This document shows, piece after piece, positions 1-9,326 of a DNA stretch of 64,000 nucleotides. How positions within the stretch are numbered: the first letter of the stretch is position 1; each line of letters begins with the position of its first letter. Under the pieces are notes generated by a model. It saw nothing but the letters and a program-made list of their open reading frames with translations, was not told the origin of the DNA and searched no databases. A program made the translations under genes and the position numbers. Origin of the DNA: Blastocladiella emersonii ATCC 22665 (lineage: Eukaryota; Blastocladiomycota; Blastocladiomycetes; Blastocladiales; Blastocladiaceae); contig JANHCV010000003.1 of NCBI GenBank assembly GCA_025594325.1, forward strand, positions 2,170,001 through 2,234,000, written 5' to 3'.

Positions 1-1888
1 GGCTCGTGGCGCCTGGCGCAGCAGCAGTAGCGGGGGCGGCCGTCGATGGCGAGTGGTCCGTCGTCGTGCCCGCGGCCGCGACGCTGCCGAGCGAGGACGC
101 GGGCGGCCCGCTGGACCCACCATTCAACCGCGCAGTCGGCGTGTAGTCGAGGGTGAGCACAACGCCGCGCGAGTCGATGAGGCAGACCTGGCCGAGGTTC
201 GGGACCGATGCGACGGCGACGGGCTCGACGCCGGCGGGCAGGGCCTGGCGCTGGACGGCGACCTCGAGGTGGTCGATGACGAGGACCTGGCCGCGGTGGG
301 TGAGGAGGACGAGTGTGTGGTCGCTGACGATGACCATGCGGACGACCACGTCGTCGATGGGGAGCGGGAGCGGGACGCGCATGAGCTTGGCGTTCGGGTG
401 GGCGACGCTCTCGCGGATCGGGACCACGGTGAAGACGAGCTGCGTCGGCCTGCGCGCCACGAGGTACAGGAACAGACCGTCGCGGTTGCGGTGCAGGCAC
501 GCCGTGTCGCCCTTGATGGGCTGCGACCCGTCCTTTTCGACCGAGTACAGCTGGTGCATGGCGGCGGCGCCGCCGCCGCTCGGCGACGCGCGCCCGATCA
601 CCAGCATCCACTTGGGCTCGATCTCGTCGTCCACGTCAATGTGCACGATCCCGGACTCGGCAATGTCCTCGAACAGGTCAAAGATGGGCACGGGCGCAGG
701 GTCGCTCGCGCCGGGCGTCGGCGGGACGCTGATGGTCCACACGGCGTCGGCGGCCGCGACGACCAGCGTCAGCTCGCTGAGCCACCGGTAGTAGATGGGT
801 GGCGCGGTCAGGGAGACGCCGAGCAGCTTGAACCGGTTGTCGAGGTCAAACGCCTGCAGCGCCGTGTCGGAGCACGTCGCGAGCAGGTTGCGGTGCGGGT
901 GCAGCGCGAGGCTGTCGCCCGTCAGCGCCTTGCGCGTGCTGGCGGCGGGCGACAGGCGGTGGTCCTGGCGCAGCGGGATGATGAACAGCACGCGGTCCTT
1001 GAGCACGGCAATGGCGCGCGGCGACGGGAACGAGACGCGGTGCTGGCGGTTCGAGAGCTCGGCGAAGCCGGCGACCTGTAGAGGAAGATCGGTTAGCGCG
1101 CGAGTCGCATGGTGAGGATCTGGATAAGCCGCGCGTACCAGAAGGTTCTTGCGGATCGAGAGACCGGGCGACGCGATGGCGGGCGACTGGAGGTCGTTGA
1201 GCGGCACCCCGCCGCTGCTCCCGCCCCCGCTACCGTTGCTCGACATGGAGTTGGCCGTGACGGGCGAGTCGACGGGTGTCGTAGGCGACAGCAGGCCGCG
1301 CGCGGGGATCCGTTCGCGGTTGAGTCGTGGAGATGGCAGCGAGGCGGGCATGGACGTGGCGGCAGCCGCGGCGGTCGGAGCCATTACGGGCGATGGGGGG
1401 TCGGCGTGCTCCTGGTTCGGGCTGGACGGGCTCGAGGGTCCCGAGCTCCGAGGCGGGGTGACGCGCGGACTGCTCAGGCCCGAGCTGTTGTTGGCGTGGT
1501 ATGGCGACGCGGTCCACGCTGCGGGCGCCGGCGGCGGCGAGATCGGGCCGGGCATCGAGTCGCTCTGCAGCGACGCCGTCCGGTGCGGCTCATGTAGCGG
1601 CGGCGGCAGCGGCTCATGGTGCGACGCGGACGCCGAGGAGGAGCGCGGATCCGAGGACCCGGCGACATCCTGGAAGCTGTTGGTGCGCACACCGTCGGCA
1701 CCGCCCGAGCTGCCGTCGGACCCGATACGGTCCGAGGACGACGCGCGCGAGCCGAACGAGCGCGCGAGGAGCGGGCTCGAGGAGTGGGTCGGCGAGTGCG
1801 CGGCGGACGTTGGGCTGTGCGCGCTCAGCGCCGAGCGCAGGCTCGCGGCCTCGTGGCGCGGTGGGTAGTAGGGCCCGCTGCCGCTCAT
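1..1888 (-). CDS. Clathrin heavy chain N-terminal-propeller-like protein (partial)
   Basis: The gene starts at 1888 and its 3' part runs off the left edge, leaving about 608 residues. Exon 1 (1139-1888, 250 codons) is Ser/Pro-rich and looks disordered. An intron at 1076-1138 (donor GTACGC, acceptor CTACAG) joins it in phase 0 to exon 2. Exon 2 reads like the seven-bladed N-terminal propeller of clathrin heavy chain, with the same order of landmarks: 'ALQAFDLDNRFK', 'KWMLVIGRAS', 'AAAMHQLYSVEKDGSQPIKG' and a closing 'SRGVVLTL' blade. In clathrin this propeller binds clathrin-box peptides of adaptors. Canonical clathrin has no such N-terminal extension, so I take this as a divergent paralog rather than the main heavy chain. 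Whether the leg repeats follow cannot be seen. The family assignment rests on recognised sequence pattern. Confidence 0.6.
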   Translation of the reverse strand, partial: MSGSGPYYPPRHEAASLRSALSAHSPTSAAHSPTHSSSPLLARSFGSRASSSDRIGSDGSSGGADGVRTNSFQDVAGSSDPRSSSASASHHEPLPPPLHEPHRTASLQSDSMPGPISPPPAPAAWTASPYHANNSSGLSSPRVTPPRSSGPSSPSSPNQEHADPPSPVMAPTAAAAATSMPASLPSPRLNRERIPARGLLSPTTPVDSPVTANSMSSNGSGGGSSGGVPLNDLQSPAIASPGLSIRKNLLVRAAYPDPHHATRALTDLPLQVAGFAELSNRQHRVSFPSPRAIAVLKDRVLFIIPLRQDHRLSPAASTRKALTGDSLALHPHRNLLATCSDTALQAFDLDNRFKLLGVSLTAPPIYYRWLSELTLVVAAADAVWTISVPPTPGASDPAPVPIFDLFEDIAESGIVHIDVDDEIEPKWMLVIGRASPSGGGAAAMHQLYSVEKDGSQPIKGDTACLHRNRDGLFLYLVARRPTQLVFTVVPIRESVAHPNAKLMRVPLPLPIDDVVVRMVIVSDHTLVLLTHRGQVLVIDHLEVAVQRQALPAGVEPVAVASVPNLGQVCLIDSRGVVLTLDYTPTARLNGGSSGPPASSLGSVAAAGTTTDHSPSTAAPATAAAPGATS

Positions 1889-2496
1889 GGTGTCAATCCA
1901 GGGCGGGAGTAGGAGGGAAGAGATAAGCGTAGGTCGGCTGTAGCGATCCGGTAGGTTGGGTCAAGCGCGGTGGGAGAAGATGCATGGGCCGGCCGCGCGG
2001 GGCGGGGCGGGGCGAGCTCGGCGGAATCGCGGCGGTCGCGCGGGCCGGCGGTAGGCCAGAGTGTGCGGCGTCGCCACAGTCGATGGCGGCGATGAAGGGG
2101 CGGTGGCTTGGCCGGGATGAGCAATGCCTGCGGGCGCGCGCGACAGGTGGCCCGCGCATGAACGCGTCGGCCTGCCACGCGCGTCAGCGGTCACGCCGGT
2201 GGCGCTTCCGACCTTCTCCTCCTCCCCTCCTTCCGTGCCGAAGTCCCCGTCCCGCGCTCGGTCGGCCGGATACATGCCGTGGTCGCTACAAATACTCCGC
2301 GCCGTGATGGCTGGCGCGCCGTCGCGGCCATCGCAGCAGCGTGAGGCGAGGAGTGGGACGGCGGGCGACCCGTCGGTTGATCCGAGCAGCAGCAACGGCG
2401 AGCAACACCAAACAGCCGCGCCCGTTCGCCGGCCTTCCTCTCTCTCCCCCCGCTGCCCTCGCACGCACCACGAAACTCTATACGATACAGTAAACC
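1889..2496. promoter_or_regulatory. Divergent intergenic region, clathrin-like / M32 peptidase
   Basis: About 600 bases separate the two start codons, which point away from each other, so both promoters must lie here. No convincing coding exon or clear TATA box was seen. The sequence just before 2497 is pyrimidine-rich (CTCTCTCCCCC) and then turns A-rich at the start codon. Confidence 0.4.
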
Positions 2497-4222
2497 ATGT
2501 CAGTCGCCGTGTCGCGCACGCGCGCGCTGTATGCGCAGCTCGCCTATGCACTCACCGAGATCGCCAACCTCGCCCACGCCAACGCGCTCATGGGCTGGGA
2601 CCAGCAGGTCCTGCTCCCGTCGGCCGACGGCGCCACCGAGGCCCGCGGCAAGGCCATGGCCACGCTCGCCGGCGTCGTCCACCAGAAGGCCACCGACCCG
2701 GCCCTCGGCGCCGTCCTCGCCGAGCTCCAGACGCTCGACCTGTCCGAGCTGAACCCCTACGAGCGGTGCGCTCAACTCTTGCTACGATCCTACGCGAACG
2801 CTGCTGACGTGCCGTATCCGTGTAGCGCCAACGTCCGCCTCGCCGCCCGCGACTTTGGCAAGAACGTCAAGCTGCCCGAGTCGTTCGTGCGCGAGATGCG
2901 CGAGCACTCGACGCTGTCGCACATGGAGTGGGTCAAGGCCCGCAAGGCCGACGATTTCGCCTCGTTCGCGCCCGTCCTGTCCAAGACCTTTGACTTTGCC
3001 CGCCGCTACGCCCAGCTCATCTCGCCCGAGCGCGCCGCCTACGACACGCTCGTCTCCGAGTACGAGCGCAACCTGCCCGCCGCTCGCATCGCCGAGATCT
3101 TCTCGCAGGTCCGCGAGCAGCTCGTCCCCATGATCCACGCCATCAACTCGGCCGACCACCCCGACAGCGCCTGGCTCAACGAGATCCACTGGGACGTGAC
3201 CAAGCAGGAGGAGCTGTGCAAGTACGTCGCTGAGAAGCTCGGGTTCGACTTTGTACGTCTTCTCGCTCGCGCGCCGGTGCTCGGGATCCGCAGGCTCACT
3301 CGTCGTCCGACCGCATAGACCCGCGGCCGCCTCGACGTCTCGGTCCACCCCTTCACCTCGGGCACCGGCCCCTTTGACGTCCGCATCACCACCCGCTACT
3401 CGCCCGACAACTTTGCCGAGGGCATCCTCGGGTACGCCCTTTCTCGCGCGGCCCATGCGACTCACTCCGGACTGACACCCGCCCCCTCCATCCAGCAATG
3501 TGCACGAGGTCGGCCACGGCCTCGCCGAGATGGGCGTCAACACCGACTACATGGGCCTGCCCGCGTCCGAGATCCTGTCGCTCGGCGTGCACGAGTCGCA
3601 GTCGCTGTTCTGGGAGAACTTCATTGGCCGCAGCCTGCCCTTCTGGGAGTGGCTGTTCCCCAAGGTCAAGGAGCTGTTCCCGTCGATCCCCGCCGACAAG
3701 ACGGCCAAGGACCTGTACACGGCGCTCAACGTGGCGCGCCCGGGCCTGATCCGCGTCGACTCGGACGAGGTGCACTACCCGATGCACGTGATCCTGCGCT
3801 GGGAGCTCGAGACGGAGCTGCTCGCCGGCCGCGTCGCCATCGCCGACCTGCCGAAGCTCTGGGACGACCGCATGGAGTCGTACGTCGGCGCCCGCCCGCC
3901 CTCCGCAAAGGACGGCGTCCTCCAGGACGTGCACTGGGCCGAGGGCCTCGTCGGCTACTTCCCGACCTACCTCGTCGGCCAGATCATCGCCGCGCAGTGG
4001 AACAACGCCCTGCGGCAACGGTTTGACCTCGACGACCTCGTCCGCCGCGGCGAGTTCGCGCCCATCCTTGACTGGCTCCGCGAGAACGTCCACCGCAAGG
4101 GCTCCGTCCCCGAGTCCTCGGACGCGCTCGTCCGCGAGGCCCTCGGCGAGGGCATCAACCCCAAGTACCTCATCGACCACCTCAAGGCCAAGTACTCGGC
4201 CTTGTACAGCCTCGAGCTCTAA
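2497..4222 (+). CDS. M32 family metallocarboxypeptidase (carboxypeptidase Taq-like)
   Basis: A zinc carboxypeptidase that removes C-terminal residues, probably cytosolic because no signal peptide is seen. Four exons, 2497-2765, 2826-3252, 3319-3431 and 3496-4222, give 511 aa, the usual size of the family. The introns (60, 66 and 64 nt) all have GT-AG ends, and the first and third carry a CTGAC branch-like site. The spliced protein has every M32 signature: HPF at 242-244, DVRIT at 252-256, the zinc motif HEVGH at 273-277, HESQS with the third ligand Glu303 exactly 26 residues after the second His, and a late GQIIAAQ motif. The third intron splits the glycine codon just before the zinc motif. 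M32 enzymes are best known from prokaryotes and some protists, so an intron-rich fungal copy is notable. It is convergent with the next gene, 91 bases away. Confidence 0.92.
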
Positions 4223-4313
4223 GTGCGCAGCCGCGCGCCGCGTGTGTCGGGCAGTTTTGAACTCGCACCTGTGCAATTCTCCATCGTCTGCATGTATCCA
4301 TTCACTCTTTCAT

Positions 4314-7300
4314 TCATTCCGCTATGCCTCGTATCGCGTGATGGCCCCGCGCCGGTGGCGGCCCGCCAAGACCCGCGCCAAACGCGGCTGCCGCTGCCCC
4401 ACCGCCATGCCCGTGGTGCTGCCACCCCTTGTTGCCGCCGCGGCCCGCGCTCGACCTCGTCGCCGACACGTTCCGCCCGTTCGTGGGCGTCGTGCTGCGC
4501 GACAAGCGCATCGCGGACCCGGCGCGCGAGTGCATCCCGCGCGGCGCGGCGGACGCGGACCGGCCGCGCCCCTTAGCGTCCGCGCCCGCGACCGCATCCG
4601 GCTCCTCGAGCCCCAGGATCGTGACCATATCGTCGAGCCGCGCGGTCTGCATGCTCATCCACTCGTCGAGCTCGGCCCAGGCTCGCTCGCGTCCGGCCCA
4701 CGCGTCGACCTTATCGCCGACCCACGCGTTGGACTGCTTCTCGAGCCGCATCCCGAGCCGCTCGTAGTCGGCGCGCGACCGGCGCTCGCCGTCGTACCGC
4801 GCGCGCAGGTCGTCGACGGCCATTTCGAGGAGCGAGCGCGCGGCCGATTCCTCGAGCAGCGCGTCGCGCGTGCGCGCGAGGTCGCGCTTCGACTTGGCGT
4901 GCGCCGCGAGCGCCTGCTCGTGCGTCAGCGTCAGCCCGCGGTACTGGTCGCGCAGGTTTGCGAGTGACGCCTCGAGGTGCCGCCGCGCGTCGTCGTGCTG
5001 CGCGTTCTGACGCGCCCAGTCGCCCATGGCCGTCGCCAGCTGCGTCTCGAGCGACTCGATCCGCTGTTCGAGGACTTCAATCGCGTCGCGCTGCTCGGCC
5101 GCGGTCGCGCGTTCGGCGGCCACGTCGGCTTCGAGCTGGTCCCGCGTCACCTCGAGCTCGGCAATCCGCTCGCGCGCTGCGGCCAGGTCGGCCTCGCGCG
5201 CCGCAATCGTAGCGCGCGCCGTGGCATGCCCGCGGTCGAGCTCCTCGTGCGTGGCTTTGAGGGTGCGGTGATTTCCGGCGAGCGTCGTGTACTGGGACGT
5301 GAGCTTGGCGAGTGCATCCTGCAGCGATTGGATGTTGGCGTTGAGGTTGTTGATCTCCTCGGCCTTGGCGTTGGCCCACTCCTCCATCTTGACCTCGAGG
5401 TCCTCGTACGCGACCTTCTTCTCGATGAGGTCGCGGCGCGCCTTGGACAGCGTCTCCATGAGCTCCTTCTTGTCGCTGGTCAGGTTGGTCTTGGCGGCGG
5501 CGAGCGCCGTGATCTGGTTCTCGTACTCGTCGCGGGCCGTGGTCGTGGCGACGCGCAGCGTCTTGACCTCAGTGTCGAGCGCGTTGGCGCGCGTGCGCTC
5601 GCGCTCGAGCGCGGACCGCAGGTCGTTGACCTGCACCTGCAGGCGCTCGCGGTGGTCGGTCACCTTGGCCAGGTCCGCGGTCATGCTCGCCGACCCCTGC
5701 GTCGCCGTCTCGATCTGCGACCGCAGCGCGACCGTGTCCGTGTCGTAGGCGTGCTGGACCTTGGCGAGGTTCCCCTCGAGGTCCGATTTCGCGGACCGCA
5801 GCTCGATCACGTTGCCGCGCAGCTTCTCGCTCTCGGCCTTGAGCCGCGCCACGATGCCCTCGACCTGCGCCTTGGCGCCCGTCATCTCCTCGAGCTTCTT
5901 GGTGAGCATGTGCACCTCGACGAGCCGCGCCGCCCGGGTCTCTGCGTGGCTGCGCTTCTCGTCGGTGAGCGCGTCCTGCACGCTCTTCAGGGACGCGAGC
6001 GCCTCCTCGTGGCTGGCCGTGAGCTGGAGATGCTTGGCGTCGAGCTCGGCGAAACGCTCGTTGATCTCGTCGTAGTTGCGCTGCAGGACGTGCCGCGCGT
6101 CGCCCGTCTCGTTGAACTGCGCGATCACCGCAGCGAGCTCGAACTCGAGCTGCCGCGACCGCTCCTGCGCCGCGATCAGCGAACGCGACGTCGTGTCAAA
6201 GTCGCGCGACATGCGGTCCAGGTGCTGCCCCAGCACCTCGGCCCGCGAGCGTGCGGCGCCCGACCCCTCGACCGCCTCGCGCTCGAGACGCTCGATCGTC
6301 GTGTTCATCTCCAGGTACTCGCGGTACGCGTCGTGCAGCTGGTCCTGTTGCTCCCGCAGCGACGCGTCGCGCGCGGCGATGGTCGCGTCGCGTGCCGCGA
6401 TCTCGGTCCGCGCGGACTCGAGGTTTTGGCTCATCTACTCGGGTTGGTCGGGGTCAGTGGTTACTGTAACCGAGTCGCGGCGGCGAAAAGTACCTTGGCC
6501 TTCTCCTCCTCGGCGTGAATGTACATGACCATGAGCGCGGCGACCTGCTCCTTGAGATCCTCGACGTCGCGAACGAGCCGTCCCGCCTCGCGCTTCTGCC
6601 ACTCCTCGGCCGTCGTCGCGTACCCGAGCGTCCGCTTCAGCGCGTGCTGGAGCGCGCCGACCTGCGCCGCGACGCGCTGCGCCTTGGCCTGCTCGCCCGC
6701 GAGGTTCGCCCGGAGCGCGTGGATCTCCTTGTCCTTGAGCGCAACGCCGAACCGCCGCAGCAGCGCGTCGCGCCTTCTCGCCCGTGCCGCCGCCGCGTCC
6801 GCGTGCACCGCGACCACCGGGTCCGCGTACACGACGGCCTCGGTGCCCGGCGTCATGAGCAGGCGGCCCGGACTCGGCGCGCGCAGCGTGGCCAGCGCCG
6901 TGGGGACAGGGGAGCCCGCGATCGCGTCTTTTGCCGTGTTCACGGCGTGCGGCGACGGCAGGAGGACCGGATCAGCGGATGCGTCGAAGCAGTGCGCGTA
7001 CACCTGGTGCAGCAGGTCGCGGCAGCACCCGCACACGCCCGTGAACGTTGCCGCGGCGTGCTGCGGGGACGCCGCGCGGACGAGTTCCGTGGACTCGGCA
7101 CCATCACCGCCGCCCAACGAGTCCTCGGACCCCGTGCGCCGGTGAGCCGAGATCACCGGCGCGGGCGTGCCTGCGGGCTGTGCGGGGAACGCTGCCGACC
7201 CACCGCGCGGGCCCGGCGGCGGCGCCACGGCCAGGTTGCGCCGCGTGTCTGGGTGCGCCCGCGCGGAGAGCGTGTCATGCGCCGGGCGGCGGGCTTCGGG

Positions 7301-7453
7301 GCCGATGCCCACGGCGATGAGCGGGTTGACGCCGCCGGCGGTCGCGCGCGGTATTGGCGGGAGGGCTCCTGCTGCCGCCGCGGCCGTGGAGGTGGTGGCG
7401 GGTTTGGGTGATGGGGTGCCTCTGCTCGGCGACATGGCGTTCATGCGTTGCAA
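4314..7453 (-). CDS. Large coiled-coil protein, unknown function
   Basis: Two exons: 6494-7453 (320 codons from the first ATG; ATGs at 7444 and 7435 are alternatives) and 4314-6434. They are joined in phase 0 across a 59-nt intron at 6435-6493 (donor GTACTT, branch CTGAC, acceptor GAGTAG). The product is about 1026 aa. The N-terminus is Pro/Ser/Ala-rich and contains a short Cys cluster (CGCCRDLLHQ). From about residue 240 to 930 it is almost continuous heptad-rich coiled coil with no recognised catalytic domain. The C-terminus is Ser/Gly/Ala-rich and basic. It resembles cytoskeletal or centrosomal scaffold proteins in general layout only, and I do not recognise the family. A ciliary or basal-body role would fit the neighbourhood but is inference. 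Confidence 0.75.
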
Positions 7454-7692
7454 GTGGTTGTTGCGGGTGGATTCATTTAGTTGGCGGGTACATGTGAGCG
7501 TGACGACGTTGCGAAGTGCATGTGCGAGACGGGGATGATTGGCGCGACGCGTCGCGAAATCACGCGAGTTCGGGGTGACGCGTGTCTCCCGCGGTGCGAG
7601 ACGCGTCTCCGATCAACGCGGCAATCACTCAGCAACTCTCGCGACGCACTGCAAGGTCGTTTACACGGATGAAGGTTAGAATGCAAACATGT
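7454..7692. promoter_or_regulatory. Upstream region with three ACGCGT sites and TCGCGAAA
   Basis: This spacer upstream of the coiled-coil gene is less GC-rich than its surroundings and contains ACGCGT at 7547, 7578 and 7601. The first sits in GACGCGTCGCGAAAT, which recurs exactly at 9161. ACGCGT is the MCB box bound by MBF in yeasts, and TCGCGAAA resembles an E2F-type site. Binding here is inference. Confidence 0.35.
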
Positions 7693-8735
7693 TTAAACAC
7701 ACAACATTTCCGGGTCGTTTACGGGAGGAACACCGCCGCGGTCGAACGGATCTTGGCGAGGCCCTGTGTCGACAGCAACCTGGCCACCAACTGTACTAGT
7801 TACAGGTGGCTCAGAATCACTCGAGACGTGAGTGCCGGCGACAACTGGCACAGGAGATCCAAGCTCCGCAGTGATTTTGATGACCGCAGCGTTTGGCGCA
7901 AGTGATCCAAGCTCAGCAGAAACGTGCGAGACAGCGCCGCTCGATGTAAGTGTTCCGGGCTCGGGAGCAACTTGAGAGCTGGCGGCGAGTGGGGACACGA
8001 CAGAATCCTTCGAATCGCGAGCAGAAACTAAGGTGGCCTCGATGGGCGATTCAGTAGAGGAGAGCTCGACGCGGGCGAAGCTGATGCGGCAACGAACGTC
8101 GTAGAAGTGCTGGAATCGGCGAGCGACTTCACCTTTGGCGCAGACGACAACAACGGAGCAATGGGCTTCTGTTGCATGCTTGCAAACAAGGCCCTGACCC
8201 CCGCAACACGCCGCGCTTTCTCCTCAGGATCCAGCACGATGGGTTGGAACTTGGGCTTCGCGACGAGGAGAGGTGCCGGTGCGGTCTTAGCCAGTCCGAC
8301 CGGTTCGCGGAGATGACGCTTTGTGACCTTGGGCTGCGCAGTCGCGGCTGGAGCGGTGACGGGAAAGGCCTTAACACTTGGCCCAACCTTGAGCGCGGCT
8401 AGCAAGACAGGTAGAATCGACTCAAGAGTGTTGACGACTATAGTAAGGAGAGCAGCAGGTGCACAATCCTTGCCTGCGAGCATGAGAGCCACGCCTGCAG
8501 CGGGAAGCTTCACGGTCAGTGCTTGGGTGAGCTTTTTGAGACGATTCAAATCTGCCGTTTTTGCCGCGAAGAGGAACTCGGGCTGAACGACCACTTTCTG
8601 TTGGGCCTGGGTCGCGCGGACGGAGCGCAGCGGCCGAGCTTGACCTGAGGGATGTTTCGCCGTTGAGGACGGCGTGGTGGTGGTTGGCGCGGTGGCCATG
8701 GAGGTTTTACTCGAGGTAGATGGTATGGAATGCAT
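7693..8735 (-). CDS. Low-complexity Ala/Pro/Ser-rich hypothetical protein
   Basis: Unrecognised. An open frame from 8735 (alternative ATG at 8699) runs to a stop at 8028 and gives 235 aa. A second frame, 7693-8037, contains an imperfect 16-residue repeat in four units (for example TSSGAVSHVSAELGSL and APNAAVIKITAELGSP). A regular repeat suggests real coding sequence. The two can be joined in frame by an intron at 8038-8132 (donor AAAG|GTGAAG, acceptor ATCGAG), giving 315 aa. The branch-like site CTGAAT lies only about 13 bases from that acceptor, so the splice is tentative. The region is AT-richer than its neighbours. The most structured part lies around residues 50-110 (FLFAAKTADLNRLKKL, then hydrophobic helices). 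No function is proposed. Confidence 0.45.
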
Positions 8736-8913
8736 GATGATGAACGTCGCAAGAGTTGATGGAGGAGGGTTTCTGGAGAGGACTCGTGGTGCTAGTTGTC
8801 ATGGAGCGGGGCAGCGGGCGAGGGGATTGTTGGCTTGGTCTGTTCGTCACATGCGTTCGTGCGGGGTATCGACAACTGACCGACTGGAAGGCTCACTCGC
8901 CTTCAATGAAAGG

Positions 8914-8941
8914 GTCGCAAGTCGCAAGTCGCAAGTCGCAA
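8914..8941. repeat. Tandem heptamer GTCGCAA x4
   Basis: Four perfect head-to-tail copies of the 7-mer GTCGCAA (8914-8920, 8921-8927, 8928-8934, 8935-8941), in non-coding sequence upstream of the low-complexity gene. Confidence 0.9.
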
Positions 8942-9160
8942 CTTGAATGCCCAACACATGCGTATTTCGCTGCTTCTCCCCGGCGTGCTCGATGGTCAGT
9001 GGCAAGATAGTCGCGACAAGGTTTGAATCAAACGGGAGAAACATCACTCGTTCGCGTTTCGTGTGTAGGGTCACCCATCTCAGTTGGGTGCGACAAGGGG
9101 TGGCGCGACGTTAGAGGAGCAAACGCGAGCTAGGGTGACGCGAGCCGGAGACCGATGAAC

Positions 9161-9175
9161 GACGCGTCGCGAAAT
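9161..9175. promoter_or_regulatory. MCB/E2F-like composite site GACGCGTCGCGAAAT
   Basis: This site is identical over 15 bases to the one at 7546, so the same composite element lies on both sides of the low-complexity gene. Similarity to MBF (ACGCGT) and E2F-type (TCGCGAAA) sites is by sequence only. Confidence 0.35.
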
Positions 9176-9326
9176 GGCGTGAGCGCGGCGTGACTGATCG
9201 CTATCTCGAACGCTACGCGAGACACTCGAGGCCACCTCGTCCTCTCCGCGGCGAGAACCAACGTTTAAGCAATAAATCTCGGGTACATGTGTGCAATAGA
9301 AATCAACAAACTCCACTACCAACAGC

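Larger units (their letters stand above)
8736..9326. other. Gene-free spacer
   Basis: No coding exon could be supported in these 590 bases. They hold the GTCGCAA tandem repeat at 8914-8941 and an MCB-like site at 9161-9175, both listed separately. The composition is AT-richer than the surrounding genes. Confidence 0.5.
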
